Shown here: positions 33,051 through 44,551 of the stretch, piece by piece
Numbering within the stretch: position 1 is the stretch's first letter
Layout of the letters: every line of letters starts with the position of its first letter
NCBI GenBank assembly: GCA_036927565.1
Contig: JAYESD010000009.1
Span: 25,821,601 to 25,885,600, forward strand
Source of the DNA: Tuctoria greenei
Taxonomy: Eukaryota > Streptophyta > Magnoliopsida > Poales > Poaceae
Length of the DNA: 64,000 bases
Direction of reading: 5' to 3'
Notes under the pieces: generated by a model
Told to the model about the DNA's origin: nothing
The model's input: the letters and a program-made list of their open reading frames with translations, nothing else
Databases searched by the model: none
Position numbers and translations under genes: made by a program

Positions 33051-34502
33051 ATGTCGGACCCTGACTGTTCGCCTCTATCCGATCCCAAGCGTGAGGTAGC
33101 AAGGCAAGAATTTCGTCGCCATGATCGTGAGGAGCGAGAGCTTGCTATAGCTTACCTCAACTTGATGTCTGAAGCAAGGAATGCGAATAAAAAGCAAAGA
33201 GAGACACATAATTTAGGTGCTGCTATAACAGCCCCAAGAAAGAAGAGACTTGTGACAATGGGGGAGAAATCAAGAACTCAAGAAGCAAGGAGATCAAAGG
33301 ACAAGGGCAAAGCACCTATTGAGGAGGCACCCAAGAAGAACGCTCCTAGTGTTAAAAAGCCTGCAAGCAAAGGCAAGAAGGGACCCTCTCAACCCATAGG
33401 TCCCTTGAGGATGTCTTCACCTGCTAGAAACCCCAACCGCTAAGCTGCTGTTGAAGTCAACATATTCAAAGGCAAAGGGGCTGAGAAGGCTAGAAGACTC
33501 AGAACGGTCAATGTGCATCAACGTGAGAAGAGCACCGTCGACCCTCGCTTTTGGTGTGACTTCTACTGTGATTACTATCAGACCATCTACATGTCGAAGT
33601 AGACTCCACTGACGGATACCCAGTGTATTGATTGGGACTATATGGCGCAAAAGAACCATGCCGCATTCAATGTCGTGATTGAAGCCATACAACGCCATGG
33701 ACTGAAGAAACTCATGGCATTCAGCTATGACTGGAATGTTGAAGTCACTGTGCAATTCTATTCCACTGTCTACTTTCACACCGATGGAGATCGGAGGATC
33801 ACGTGGATGACTCATGGAGAGGAATACACTATCTCTTATTTGGAGTTTGCTTAGATTCTTGACTTGGAAGATCAACTTGAGAATGAGATTATCATTTTGA
33901 ACCTCAAGGCTGTTGACAGAGATGTCTTGGATTACATGTATCCAAGTCATGGAGTTCACTATGAGGCAGGACACATTCGCAATATCAAGCATTTTTACAG
34001 TGTCGTCAACCGTGTGCTTAGGAAGACAATTGCCCCCAAAGATGGAGATGCCGACATCACTCAGGGAAATTAGGGACATTTCATGGTGCTTATTGATGGA
34101 GATGTCTGATTCAATGTGGTGGACTATATCTTCGATGACATCTTCAACATCTCTCACACACCCAACCGATCTTGTGGCTATGCACCTTATATCATGTTCT
34201 TGATCGAGAAGGTGTCCAGGCTGACTTTCAAGAAGTATATCACTCATAGAAGACTTCGTCCTTAGATTCCCCCTCCAGAGCCCGTTGCACCAAGAAGGAA
34301 GAATGCGGATCCTCCTGCCTCAACATCTCATCATGTGGCTTCTCCTCCTCCTCCATCACAATCCGGAAGTGGCTTCTTCAAGTGCTTAAAAGCAATTTTT
34401 GCCTCTTGCCGGATAGTGGAAGTTCGACAACATCACATGGAGCATCACCAAGAGAAATATCTCAAGGCGATGTGCGACAAGCTCAGAGTTCCCATGTCTC
34501 CC
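33051..34502 (+). pseudogene. Extra 3' ORF of element C in the env position, broken
   Basis: It begins MSDPDCSPLSDPKREV at 33051. A basic N-terminal half follows (KDKGKAPIEEAPKKN, KKPASKGKKGPSQP) up to a stop at 33441. The core then appears in collinear pieces: DPRFWCDFYCDYY (about 33540-33580), GLKKLMAFSYDWNVEVTVQF with FYSTVYF (33700-33780), WMTHGEEYTISYLEF (about 33810-33850), NRVLRKTIAPKDGD (about 34010-34050) and FNVVDYIFDDIFNIS (34110-34155). A serine/proline-rich tail ends at LRVPMS, where LTR2 of element E was inserted. Stops near 33601, 33853, 34071 and 34109 make it a pseudogene. The start ATG is chosen because it aligns with the corresponding start in E. Confidence 0.65.
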
Positions 34503-36069
34503 TGAAAGTGCATCTAGGCAATCCCTTGTGGGTTTTGGGCGATTGATGACAAACAAATGAGATAATGAACTTGTTGAGATGACTAAAGGTCAATTTAAAT
34601 GAGATAGTTTGGTGCACTGAAAAAGTGAAAAATGAAGTGGTGAAGAAAATGAGAAAAGCCCAACTGATGACTAAAGCGCAAAGTAGACTTAAATGTATAG
34701 GATGTGTGTGAGAGACACATCCCAAGAGCTCAAGTCTTTGCATAGGTATAAGGGCTTAAAATTAACCTAAAAATTCACTGAGCACCGGACTAGTCCGTTC
34801 ATGGACAGCACTAGTCCGTTCAACTCTCTGTTGTCCAAATTCACAGTGCACCGTACTAGTCCGAACATGGACTGGACTAGTCCGATCAATTTTCTGGAAC
34901 CACATTTCATAGTGCATCGGACTAGTCTGTTCATAGACCGGACTAGTTTGTTCAACCTTGTGTAAACCCATCACACTATGCACGGGACAAGTCCGTCCAT
35001 AGGATCGGACTAGTCTATTGAACTCTCTGATGTTCCATAACACATCACGCCGGACAAGTCCATCTCAGGACTAGATTAGTCTGAGAAAGTTTCTAATGTT
35101 CAAATACACAGGACACCGAACAAGTCCGGACACCTACCGGACTAGTCCGATATACCTCACACAAACACAAAAATTTAGGGTTTCTAGTGTGCTGCACATT
35201 CCACGCCTATTTTACACAGCACACCGGACAAGTCCGGTACCCAGTACGGACTAGTCCGGCTATCAGGATCCCTAACGGTAACAATTTCAGAAACACAATA
35301 AATAGGAGATCCACGACCCCACATTACAACACACGTATTCTACTGTTCACAAATCAAACCCTAGCGCTGCCACTTGTCCCAAGAGCACTAAAACCCATCT
35401 CCCCACACATCTAAGGTCCTCAAAAGTGAAAATCTTTGAGTATTCAGATTTGGGATTGGGAGATCGGTGTCTACGCGTCATTGAGCTCTTGGGGTTTGAT
35501 CTCTTTACACTTGTGCAATTACTTGTAATATTTTCAACTGTATTTGATCATCTTTTCATTGTAATTCTTGTGGGAGCCCTCAACGTGTGAGGTTGTCCCA
35601 TAAACTCGGTGATTACCCTAATAGTGGAATCAAGTTGGCCTTGAGTGGTGACTTGACGAGGGAAAGGGATTGAAGAGACCCGACTCTGTGTGGGCTTCCT
35701 CAACGAGGAGTAGATCTCTTTGGTGAGATCGAACCTCGATAAAAATTCATGTCCCATGTGCTTCATTATTTTTGCATCATCATTACTTAAGGCATTAAGT
35801 TGATTGATCTTGTAACTTGAATTACAATTGCTTTCCACGTGTAACTTTGCAATATTGATTGTCAATTCAAGTGATCTCAACAGTCATTCAATTTCTGTTG
35901 TTATAATATTTAATTCTTGAATGAACACTTAATTATCTCGCCACACATTACCACACCAGACTAGTCCGCACCCCAATCGGACAAGTCCAGTCACTCAAGT
36001 ATTTGACAGTTTGATTAAATGTGCAGGAATTTTTTAAAGCCTATTCACCCCCCCACTAGGCCACATTCA
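34503..36069 (+). repeat. 5' LTR of element E (LTR2)
   Basis: It starts TGAAAGTGCATCTAGGC and ends CACATTCA. The U3 dyad array spans 34783-35262, with perfect CGGACTAGTCCG at 34786-34797 and 35247-35258 and perfect CGGACAAGTCCG at 35225-35236. Another dyad pair is at 35955-35990 near the end, followed by the C-run. At the TATA position it reads CAATAAATAG (about 35297), where LTR3 has CTATAAATAG. Confidence 0.92.
34783..35262 (+). repeat. Dyad array in LTR2
   Basis: At least a dozen full or near copies of CGGACTAGTCCG and CGGACAAGTCCG, spaced about 25-50 bp apart. They lie directly upstream of the mutated TATA position. Confidence 0.85.
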
Positions 36070-36071
36070 AT

Positions 36072-36083
36072 TGGTACCAGAGC
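36072..36083 (+). other. Primer binding site of element E
   Basis: TGGTACCAGAGC, one base different from the standard site (C for T at the sixth position), two bases after the LTR end. Confidence 0.85.
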
Positions 36084-36122
36084 AGGTTCTCCATTGACGA
36101 GACTCACCGCTTGGAGAGATCA

Positions 36123-38389
36123 ATGGCCTTTGAGAAGAACAATGAGATCCCGAAGGTGCTCAACACTAAAGAAGAGCAAGATACAAAAGTCTTCGATGTA
36201 CTTAGGGAAAATCAACACGATGATGAAGAAGTGTGTCACCTCAAGGCAATTTTAAGGAAGAAACTTCTAAGTCAAAATGGAAAAGAGGACGGGGAGTGGT
36301 CATCACAACTACTCCTGATATCCTTACAATTATAATCATCTCAATTCAAATAATCATTATCTTTCCATTCCTATGGAAAAACCTCCGCAATTTGACAGAA
36401 ATAATTATACCATGTGGAAATACAATATGAAACTGCATCTAATCTCATTGAACCCAAGTCTTTGGCATATTGTGTGTACAAGTGTAAATATCCCGGATAC
36501 AGATGATGAACTCACTACGAAACAAGAACAAGAAATTCACCGCAACGCACAAGCCGTTGCCGTGATCACTTCATCTCTAAGACGAAAAGAGTTCACCAAG
36601 ATTGATGGACTAGAAAGTGCAAAGGAAACCTAGGATACACTCAAGATTGCATGTGAAGGAAATCGGTCAGTCCGAGAAGGTAAAATTGAAATACTTGAAG
36701 GAGAATTGTGGAGATTTGCCATTGAAGAGGTTGAATCACCTCAAGACATGTACAACCGGATGAAGGCGCTTATCAACAAGATCCGCGCCTATGGAAGCAA
36801 GAAGTGGACTGACCATGAGGTGTTCAAAAGAATGATTAGAGCATTTATGCCAAGAAATGTCACCTTGTGCTCTATGATCTGAGAAAGTCTGGGGTTCCAC
36901 AAAATGACTCTAGATGAACTATTGGACAATATTATCAACCATGATATGATGCAGAAGGAGGACCAATACGTCAAATACCTAGCTGAGCTCACTTCCTCCA
37001 AGAAGAAGGACGTTGCTCTCAAAGCAACGTGCAAGCCTAAAGGAAAGGAAGCTCGTGAAGCAAACGATGATGAAGACACAAAGTTATGTAAGCACTAATT
37101 TGGATGAAGAGTAAATGGCACTCTTCATCAAGAAATTCAAGCGCATGATAAGAAGAAGGAAGGGCAACAACTCAAGTGAAGGGAAGAGCAAAGAAAAAGG
37201 AAAATCCAAGGCTCGATGTACCTGCTATAACTGTGGCGAGTACGGTCACTTCGTGGTTGACTGCACTTACAAAGAAAATAAAAGGAAGAAGGAAGCGAAG
37301 CCTCAATAAAAGAAAATCTTCAGGAAAAGGAGGCAAGCTCACCAAGCGCACAATGGCAAGGAGTGGGACTCAAACGACGAGTCCTCCTCTGATGAAGAAG
37401 AGGAGATGGCCAACATTGCCATCAAGAAGCTTACCAAGAAGTCTACGCTCTTCCCAAACATGGGAGGATGGGAGACTCATAATCAGACTTGACTCATGGC
37501 TAGGAAGGCAAGAAAAATGTTCGACTTACACCTCCCTCGCTAAATTCCTCTATTGAATATTTTGACAGCTCTAGTGAAAATGAGGAGAAGTTTATGGGAT
37601 TAAGTAAAACTACATTAAATAAAATGAAAATGTCATCGGATGAAATTTTTGAGAAAATGGAGCTTGTCAACTAACAAGAAGATATGCTCATCCATGAAAG
37701 GAAGAGATATCAAGAGGTTGAGAAACTCCTTGAGCTTAAGAGGGAAAAGAGCAAGTCACTTGAGCATGAGCTAGCCTTGAGTAAGGAAACTTACTCAAAG
37801 CTAGAAGACTCACGCATTGCAATCAAGGATGAACTTGCTAACTTGTCTAAAGTTAACAAGATTCTTGAAGTGCAAGTTGAGTCACTCAAGCAAAGTGACT
37901 CCTCCTCCAAAAGCTCACCTTCCAAAGGTGTAAGTCCGACAACAATTGTAACTTGCACATGTTCCATTAAGAAAAATATTGTTAAACATGATTCCTCTAC
38001 TTCTCATGCTAAACGTCCATCCCAAAGTGGCATCTTTGATAAGGAAAAGATCAAATATGCACGTAATGCATATATGGTCACTAGACCTCCTAACGTCAAA
38101 GATGGCCTTGGGTTTAACAAAAATAAACACATGTCCACCAATGTTCATGCTAAGAAGCAAATTACTTTTGTTAAGGAAACATCACGTGAATCTAAATTAC
38201 AAATACTATTTCATACTTTTGATGCTTCCTATGTACTCATGAAAAACAAATCTGGACATGTATTTGCTAAACTTGCATAGCCACACCACAAGAACTAAAA
38301 AATTTGTGTGTGGGTTCCCAAGACCCCTGTGACTAACCTGCGAGGACCCAAGCAAGCTTGGGTACCTAAAACCAAGAAATATTTCTGTT
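36123..38389 (+). pseudogene. gag: Gag of element E, multiple stops and frameshifts
   Basis: The start MAFEKNNEIPKVLN is at 36123. The first frame ends early. The conserved N-terminal region KPPQFDRNNYTMWKYNMKLH continues in another frame at 36373-36633. Then come pieces at 36660-37098 and a zinc knuckle CYNCGEYGHFVVDC (about 37222-37263) with all four ligands. An acidic stretch follows, then the coiled-coil (REKSKSLEHELALSKETY, 37744-37797) in frame 37684-38280. Its layout equals that of G and C. It cannot be translated as one protein. Confidence 0.8.
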
Positions 38390-40476
38390 TTGCAGGCCTA
38401 CTCCTCCGGTGGATCAAAATGGGTGTTGGATAGTGGATGCACTAATCACATGAGCGGAGAGAGGAGTATGTTCGTGGAGTATGAGGGCAATGTGGATCCA
38501 AGTGAAGGGATATACTTTGAAGACAACAACCAAGGAAAGGTCCTTGGTAGCGGTAAAATTGAAATCCCTTCCCAATATACTCTCTCAAATGTTTTACATG
38601 TAGATTATTTAGGTTATAACCTCTTGTCTATATCTCAGTTGTGCGACAAAGGTTATAACTATTTATTCACTGATGAGGGTGTGATCGTTTTTAAAAGAAG
38701 CTATGGCTCAATTGCATTCAAGGGAATGTTGAAGGGAAAGCTTTATCTTGTTGACTCCAACAAAGATAAAGTTGAACTCAACACTTGCTTGGTTGCTAAA
38801 ACTAACATTGGATGGCTGTGGCATAGACGGCTAGCCCATGTTGGGATGAGAAATCTGCAGAAACTTCTAATCGGTGGTCACATCTGAGGTTTAAAGGATG
38901 TTGTTTTTGAGAAAGACAGGCCGTGCAACACTTGCCAGGCGGGAAAACATGTTGGAGCACCACATCCCGCAAGGAATGTGATGACTACCTCAAGACCGCT
39001 AGAACTTCTACACATGGACCTCTTTGGTCCAATTGCTTATATATGCATCGGTGGTAACAAATATGGATTGGTCATTGTTGATGATTTTTCTAGATTTACC
39101 TTGGTATTTTTCTTGTATGATAAATCAGAAACTCAAGGAATCATAATGAAATTTCTAAAAAGGGCACAAAATGAATTCTCCTCAACCATGATGAACATTA
39201 GAAGTTATAATGGAACGTAGTTCAAGGATACACAAGTTGAGGAGCACCTAGAAGAAGAAGGAATAAAACAAGTTGAAAGGAAGAACAGGACGCTCATCGA
39301 GATGGCCAGGACAATGCTGGATGAATACAAGACATCGAACCGGTTTTGGGCTGAAGCGGTGAATACCGCTTGTCACGCGACAAACCACCTATATCTTCAT
39401 CGACATTTGAAAAAGAAGCCGTATGAGCTCCTCACTGGTAACATACCAAATGTTTCATACTTTAAAGTATTTGATTGCAATTGTTTTATCTTGAGCAAGA
39501 AACCGAGGACTTTAAATTTCTCTTTTAAATTTGATGAAGGGTTCTTGCTTGGTTATGATTTGAATGCCTATGCCTATTGTGTCTTCAAAAAGTCTCTAGA
39601 GTTGTTGAAGTAGCACGTGACATAGTATTCGATGAACTAATGGCTCCCAAGTGGAGCAAGTTGATAAGTGTGTGCTAGATCAATAAGAAGCCCCATGTCT
39701 AGCGTTGAGGAGTATGGCACTTGGTGATATTCGACCTCAAGAGCAACCTCAAGACTCAAGTGCACAAGATGAACCTCAACAAGAAATCAATGATCAAGGG
39801 GGAGCTCATACACAAGATCAAGATTAGGAAAATCAAGAAGATCAATATAATCACGAAAACAATGATCTAGGGGGAGTCTATGGGAATGAAGACAATGAAG
39901 TGCAAGCAACTTCACAAGTTCCTCACCCAAGAGTACATCAGAATATACAAAGAGATCATCCCGTCAACAACATCATTGGAGACATTGCTAAGGGAGTAAC
40001 TACTAGATCTCGCATAGCAAATTTTTGTGAATACTACTCTTTTGTCTCTTTTCTGGAACTATACAGGGTAGAAGAAGCACTAAAGGATCCAGATTGGGGA
40101 TTGCAATGCAAGAGGAGCTAAAAAACTTCAAGAGAAATGAAGTATGGGAACTTGTGGAAAGACCAAAGGTGAACATTGTCGGAACCAAATGGGTCTTTCA
40201 GAACAAACAAGATGAACGTGGAGTGGTAACATGAAATAAGGCTCGACTTGTGACAAAAGGTTACTCAAAAGTCGAAGGTTTGGACTTCGACGAAACTTTC
40301 GCTCCCGTAGCTAGACTTGAGTCCATTCGTATTTTATTGGCATATGCTACTCACCATAATTTCAAGTTGTATCAAATGGACATCAAAAGTGCTTTCCTAA
40401 ACAAACCCGTTAAGGAGGAAGTGTACGTGGAGCATCCACCATGATTTGAAGATCAAGAGTACCCCAACCATGTGTA
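38390..40476 (+). pseudogene. pol: Protease, integrase and N-terminal RT of element E
   Basis: The frame 38390-38887 has the protease site WVLDSGCTNHMSGERSM and the pre-integrase finger WLWHRRLAHVG. The integrase core (38978-39220) has the first Asp in HMDLFGP. The second catalytic site reads SYNGT with Tyr in place of Asp, followed by a stop. About 40 bp that include sequence just before the catalytic Glu are missing (near 39267-39273). The remaining parts are 39302-39613 (NRFWAEAVNTACHA, GFLLGYDLNAYAY) and RT pieces at 39900-40121 and 40250-40444 (LYQMDIKSAFLN). RT is cut at 40477-40481 by element F and resumes at 47988. Confidence 0.85.
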
Positions 40477-40481
40477 CAAAC

Positions 40482-41344
40482 TTATGAGTAGGTTAAGGCC
40501 CGATCTCCCAAAAGGTAAGTCGATTGGGGTGGAGAACTCGACGTTGATCATCCGCGGCACTCGAGCAATTCGAATACGCCTGCAATCACTACACCAGTGC
40601 TCAGTTGGTTATCAACCGTGCGGCACAGGCTTGACCTCGCCAAGAAGGCTAATTCCTGCAAGTGAATCGAGAACACAAGCAAGAACATAGAAGACACAAT
40701 CTGAAATTGAGAAGTTGGGGTCTCACAAACCGTAGAACGACGAAATTGTTATTCTAAGCAAAAACCACTGAATATGACCGGCGGCTGCAGTATTTAAAGG
40801 CTAGGGTTCCACCAAAACACGATTAGACACGTCCCTAATGGACTCATACGGGGTACAAGGCCCAAAGGCCCAATTCGGTGGCGTAGCACCGGACAGAAAT
40901 ATGTACTCGAATTGTTTCGACCATTTCCAATGACCCCAGAGGAATTTTGAGGTTGTACCAGAGCCATTGGAAAGTTTATCTTCTCCTCTTTCCGTGCATA
41001 TGTGGAACATCAAAAACAGAGTCCGTATGCATCCTGGGCGTCCGTTTTAAGGTGTACTGCTCCTGGACTCCGAGTTGAACTTAAGTCCGAGTTGTAAACT
41101 GATTCCATCAACTTGTGGACGTCCCAGCAGGTTCTCCATGTTCTCAAGGCCTCTTCCCTTCACTTGTTGATCTTCCCCATTGTTCCTAATAACATTTAAA
41201 TCATCACATAGCAATCTATTCTCAAACTCACATGCAAAGGAAGTTAGGAACGAATTCACCTGCTGATTTATTAACAGTGCTCGTGCTCTTGTGATTGGTC
41301 CTTGCAGTTCAATGTGCGTCTCTGCTGTTGTGATGTCCTCATCA
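40482..41344 (-). repeat. 3' LTR of element F
   Basis: The minus strand starts TGATGAGGACATCAC and ends in CTCATAA, where the other LTR has CTCATCA. The integrase frame enters it and stops at 41047, so about 300 bp of this LTR are coding. The long frames of the other strand are shadows. Confidence 0.9.
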
Positions 41345-42240
41345 TCCTCTTCCTCATGAATTGGAGTTGTCCTCGACTCAAGTTCATCTTCTTCTCCCAA
41401 GTACGATCGCAAATCTGAAATGTTAAATGTAGGACTAACCCCAAAATCGGGAGGCAATTCAAGCTTATATGCATTATCATTAATCTTTTCAACAATCTTA
41501 AAAGGACCAGCAGCTCGTGGCATAAGTTTAGATTTTCTAAAGTCAGGGAATCGCTCTTTTCTCAAATGTAACCACACCAAATCACCCTGTTCAAGTTTTA
41601 CTTCCTTTCTACCTTTACTACTTGCAATCCTATACTTCTCATTCATCTTTTCAATATTTTTCTTTGTAGTTTCATACATCTTAAGAATGAATTCAGATCA
41701 TTGTGTAGCATCCAAATTTATAGTTTCAGAAGGAGGCAAAGGTAGTAAATCAATAGGAGCACGGAGATTGAAACCATACACTACCTAGAATGGACTTACC
41801 TTTGTCGTGGAGTGAACGGATCTGTTGTAAGAAAATTCTATATGTGGTAAACACTCCTACCATAACTTCAAATTTGTTTTCAAGACAGCCCGCAACATAG
41901 TGGATAAAGTACGATTAACTACCTCGGTTTGTCCATCCATTTGTGGGTGACATGTATTTGAAAACAGCAACTTGGTTCCCAATTTATACCACAAAGTTCT
42001 CCAAAAATGACTTAAAATTTTTGCATCACGATCAGAAACAATGGTATTTGGCACACCATGTAAACGAATAATTTCTGTCATAAATAAATCAACAATGTGT
42101 GAGGCATTATCATTCTTATGACAAGAAATAAAGTGTGCCATTTTGGAGAAACGATCAACAACTACAAAAATACTATCCCTGCCCCTCTTAGTCCTAGGCA
42201 ATAAAAAAAGTCCATAGAAATATCCTTCTAAGGTACACTA
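41047..42240 (-). pseudogene. pol (IN): Integrase of element F, C-terminal part extending into the LTR
   Basis: The core frame 42201-41857 contains VVVDRFSKMAHFI, GVPNTIVSDRDAKILSHFW (second Asp) and HPQMDGQTEVVNRTL (catalytic Glu). A one-base change near 42205 separates it from the RT frame. After a stop at 41857 and another gap near 41690, the frame 41679-41047 gives GDLVWLHLRKERFP and the GPY/F module GPFKIVEKINDNAYKLELP. The word GPITRARAL and a tail of about 70 residues follow. No canonical chromodomain is visible. A C-terminus that continues into the LTR is a feature of the centromeric CRM group; targeting to centromeres is an inference. Confidence 0.8.
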
Positions 42241-44074
42241 AGAACAGGAAGAGACATATAAAGACCATGTGGGTTAAGGCGAAACTTAGCTTTATTGCAA
42301 GTAGTGCATCGTGACACATAGCGCTCGACATCACGCCTCATCTTTAGCCAAAAGAAGTGTGTGGACAGCACATCTTCAGTTTTATTCACTCGGAAATGTC
42401 CCATCAAACCTCCTCCATGTGCTTCCTGCAAAAGTAATAGACGAACAGAGCTAGGTGGAACGCATAGCTTGTTAGAACGATAGATGAAACCCTCTCGCAA
42501 CACATATTTATTCCAAGTTCTTCCTTCTCTACAATTTTCAAAAGCATCTTTGAAGTCCAAATCAGTAGGATATAATGCTTTTATTGTTTCCAAACCAAAG
42601 ATTTTATGATCAAGTTGGGACAGCATGGTATAACGCCTAGATAATGCATCACCAATGACATTTTCCTTCTCTTTCTTATGCTTAATGATGTATGGAAACG
42701 ACTCTATGAACTCAATCCATTTAGCATGTCGTTTATTCAGATTGGTTTGACACTTAAGATACTTCAATGATTCATGATCACAATGTATGACAAACTCCAT
42801 AGACCAAAGATAATGTTGCCAAGTTTGTAATACTCGTACTAAAGCATACAATTCCTTATCATAAGTGGAATAATTCATAGAAGGACCATGAATTTTTTCG
42901 CTAAAGAAAGCAACGGGTTTACCTCCTTGTATGAGAATGCCTCCAATACCAATGCCGCTTGCATCGCATTCTAGCTCAAAGGTCTTGTCAAAATCAGGAA
43001 GCTGTAGCAATGGTGCTTGTGTAAGCTTCGATTTGAGAGCATCAAAAGCTTGTTGCTGCTGTTCACCCCAGCGAAACGGCACTCCCTTATTCGTTAGCTC
43101 ATGTAGTGGTGCTGCAATGGTGCTGAAATCCCGCACAAAACACCGATAAAAACCTGCAAGACCAAGAAAACTACGAACCTGCATGACAGTTGTCGGGGCT
43201 GGCCAGCTGGTGATTGCTTCAATTTTTGCCTCATCCATCTCAATTCCCTGCGAGGAAACGACATAGCCAAGAAATGAGACTCGGTTGGTGCAAAAGACAC
43301 ACTTTTTGAGGTTACCAAACAAACGTATATCTCTCAAAACAGTAAAAACAGCACGTAAATGATGAAGATGTTCATCATATGTCTTGCTGTAAATGAGGAT
43401 ATCATCGAAGTAAACCACCACAAATTGTCCAATGAAAGCACGTAAAACCTTGCTCATTAATCGCATAAAGGTGCTGGGTGCATTAGTTAAACCAAAAGCC
43501 ATGACTAACCACTCATAAAGTCCAAACTTGGTTTTAAATGCAGTTTTCCATTCATCTCCTAGTGCCATTCTAATTTGGTGGTAATCACTACGCAAGTCAA
43601 TTTTTGTGAAGATGATAGCACCACTCAATTCATCAAGCATGTTATCTAAACGAGGAATAGGATAACAATATCGAATGGTGATATTATTAATCGCTTGACA
43701 ATCAACACACATGCGCCAACTACCATCTTTCTTAGGAACCAAAAGAACTGGAACGGAACAAGGGCTAAGGCTTTCACGAATGTACCTGCGGTCCAAAAGA
43801 TCTTGGACTTGTCGCTGAATTTGTAAGCTGCACGATTTGGCAAACTTGCTCCTAGAATCAAATCGATCTTGTGTTCAATGCCTCTCATCGGTGGTAAACC
43901 AGGGGGTATCTCGGAGGGAAACACATCCTCAAACTCCTGCAAAAGGTTAGCAACAGCAAAGAGCAATGCAATAGACAATTCATGAAGTGAAAACATGGCT
44001 TCTTTGCATACTAAAGCATAGAACATCCACTTAGCGTTGAATAAATCAGCAAGGTCAGATTTAGTTGCGAGCAA
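42228..44074 (-). pseudogene. pol (RT-RH): Reverse transcriptase - RNase H - integrase zinc finger of element F
   Basis: The frame 43796-42228 (522 residues) has RT with Asp67 (FTKIDLRSDYHQ) and the active site VVYFDDILIYS (Asp131, Asp132). RNase H has Asp278 (LECDASGIGIG) and Glu315 (TYDKELYAL). The integrase HHCC finger follows (His460, His467, Cys497, Cys500). The upstream frame 44074-43646 holds the protease-RT linker EDVFPSEIPPGLPPMRGIEH. Around 43850 a short out-of-frame deletion separates the two, so the first RT residues are missing from the main frame. The catalytic residues themselves are preserved. Confidence 0.9.
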
Positions 44075-44101
44075 CGATGGTGATTTTAACTTAATGACTT
44101 G

Positions 44102-44536
44102 CTATTTTTCATATTCTAGTTTTGTTGCTTTGCCATCACAAATTTTACTCTTCTCAAAATGCACAATTTCAGCAGGAGTCATGGGGAGCAAAGCGATTTT
44201 CTTTCCCTTATGCATGAGAGTATATTTATTAGTTCTACCATGATGAATAGAATCTGTATCAAATTCCCAAGGACGCCCCAATAAAAGAGAACAAGCATCC
44301 ATAGGAACGACATCAAAATCAGCACAGTCATGGTAAGAACCAATTAAAAAATGTATTCTCGTTGTTTGTGTTACCCGAACCATACCCCTGTTGTTGAACC
44401 AGTGAATGTGGTATGGATGAGGGTGTGCTCTTGTTGTCAAACCAAGTTTCTTGATGACGTCCGTGTTCACAAAGTTATGGCAGCTACCTCCATCAATTAT
44501 AGTGTGTACACGGCAGTCCTTGACGACGAGAAACAT
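44102..44536 (-). CDS. pol (PR): Aspartic protease domain of element F
   Basis: 144 residues with the retropepsin-like active site HTIIDGGSCHNFVN near the N-terminus. The hydrophobic flap/core segment DFDVVPMDACSLLLGRPWEFD follows. It sits between the Gag zinc knuckle and RT, as expected. A stop at the Gag side (about 44552) separates it from Gag. Confidence 0.8.
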   Translation of the reverse strand: MFLVVKDCRVHTIIDGGSCHNFVNTDVIKKLGLTTRAHPHPYHIHWFNNRGMVRVTQTTRIHFLIGSYHDCADFDVVPMDACSLLLGRPWEFDTDSIHHGRTNKYTLMHKGKKIALLPMTPAEIVHFEKSKICDGKATKLEYEK

Positions 44537-44551
44537 GTGGAAGAGGTTGTG

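Larger units (their letters stand above)
12779..34502 (+). mobile_element. Element C: decayed Sirevirus-type Ty1/copia, interrupted by D and truncated by E
   Basis: In order: 5' LTR (12779-14443), primer binding site, gag, protease, integrase and the start of reverse transcriptase. Element D lies at 18530-30655. Then follow the rest of RT and RNase H, a spacer, and an extra 3' ORF that is broken off at 34502 by the LTR of element E. The 5-bp left flank is CTGTT (12774-12778); its partner and the 3' LTR are expected beyond the right edge. Many stops show it is old. Confidence 0.85.

Noticed and set aside
33417..34247. Minus-strand open frame of 276 codons
   Set aside because: It is antisense to the extra 3' ORF of element C, has no recognisable domain, and the sense strand aligns with the homologous ORFs of E and D.
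34783..35262. CRISPR array
   Set aside because: Short palindromic repeats with irregular spacing inside plant LTRs; no cas genes and the context is eukaryotic.
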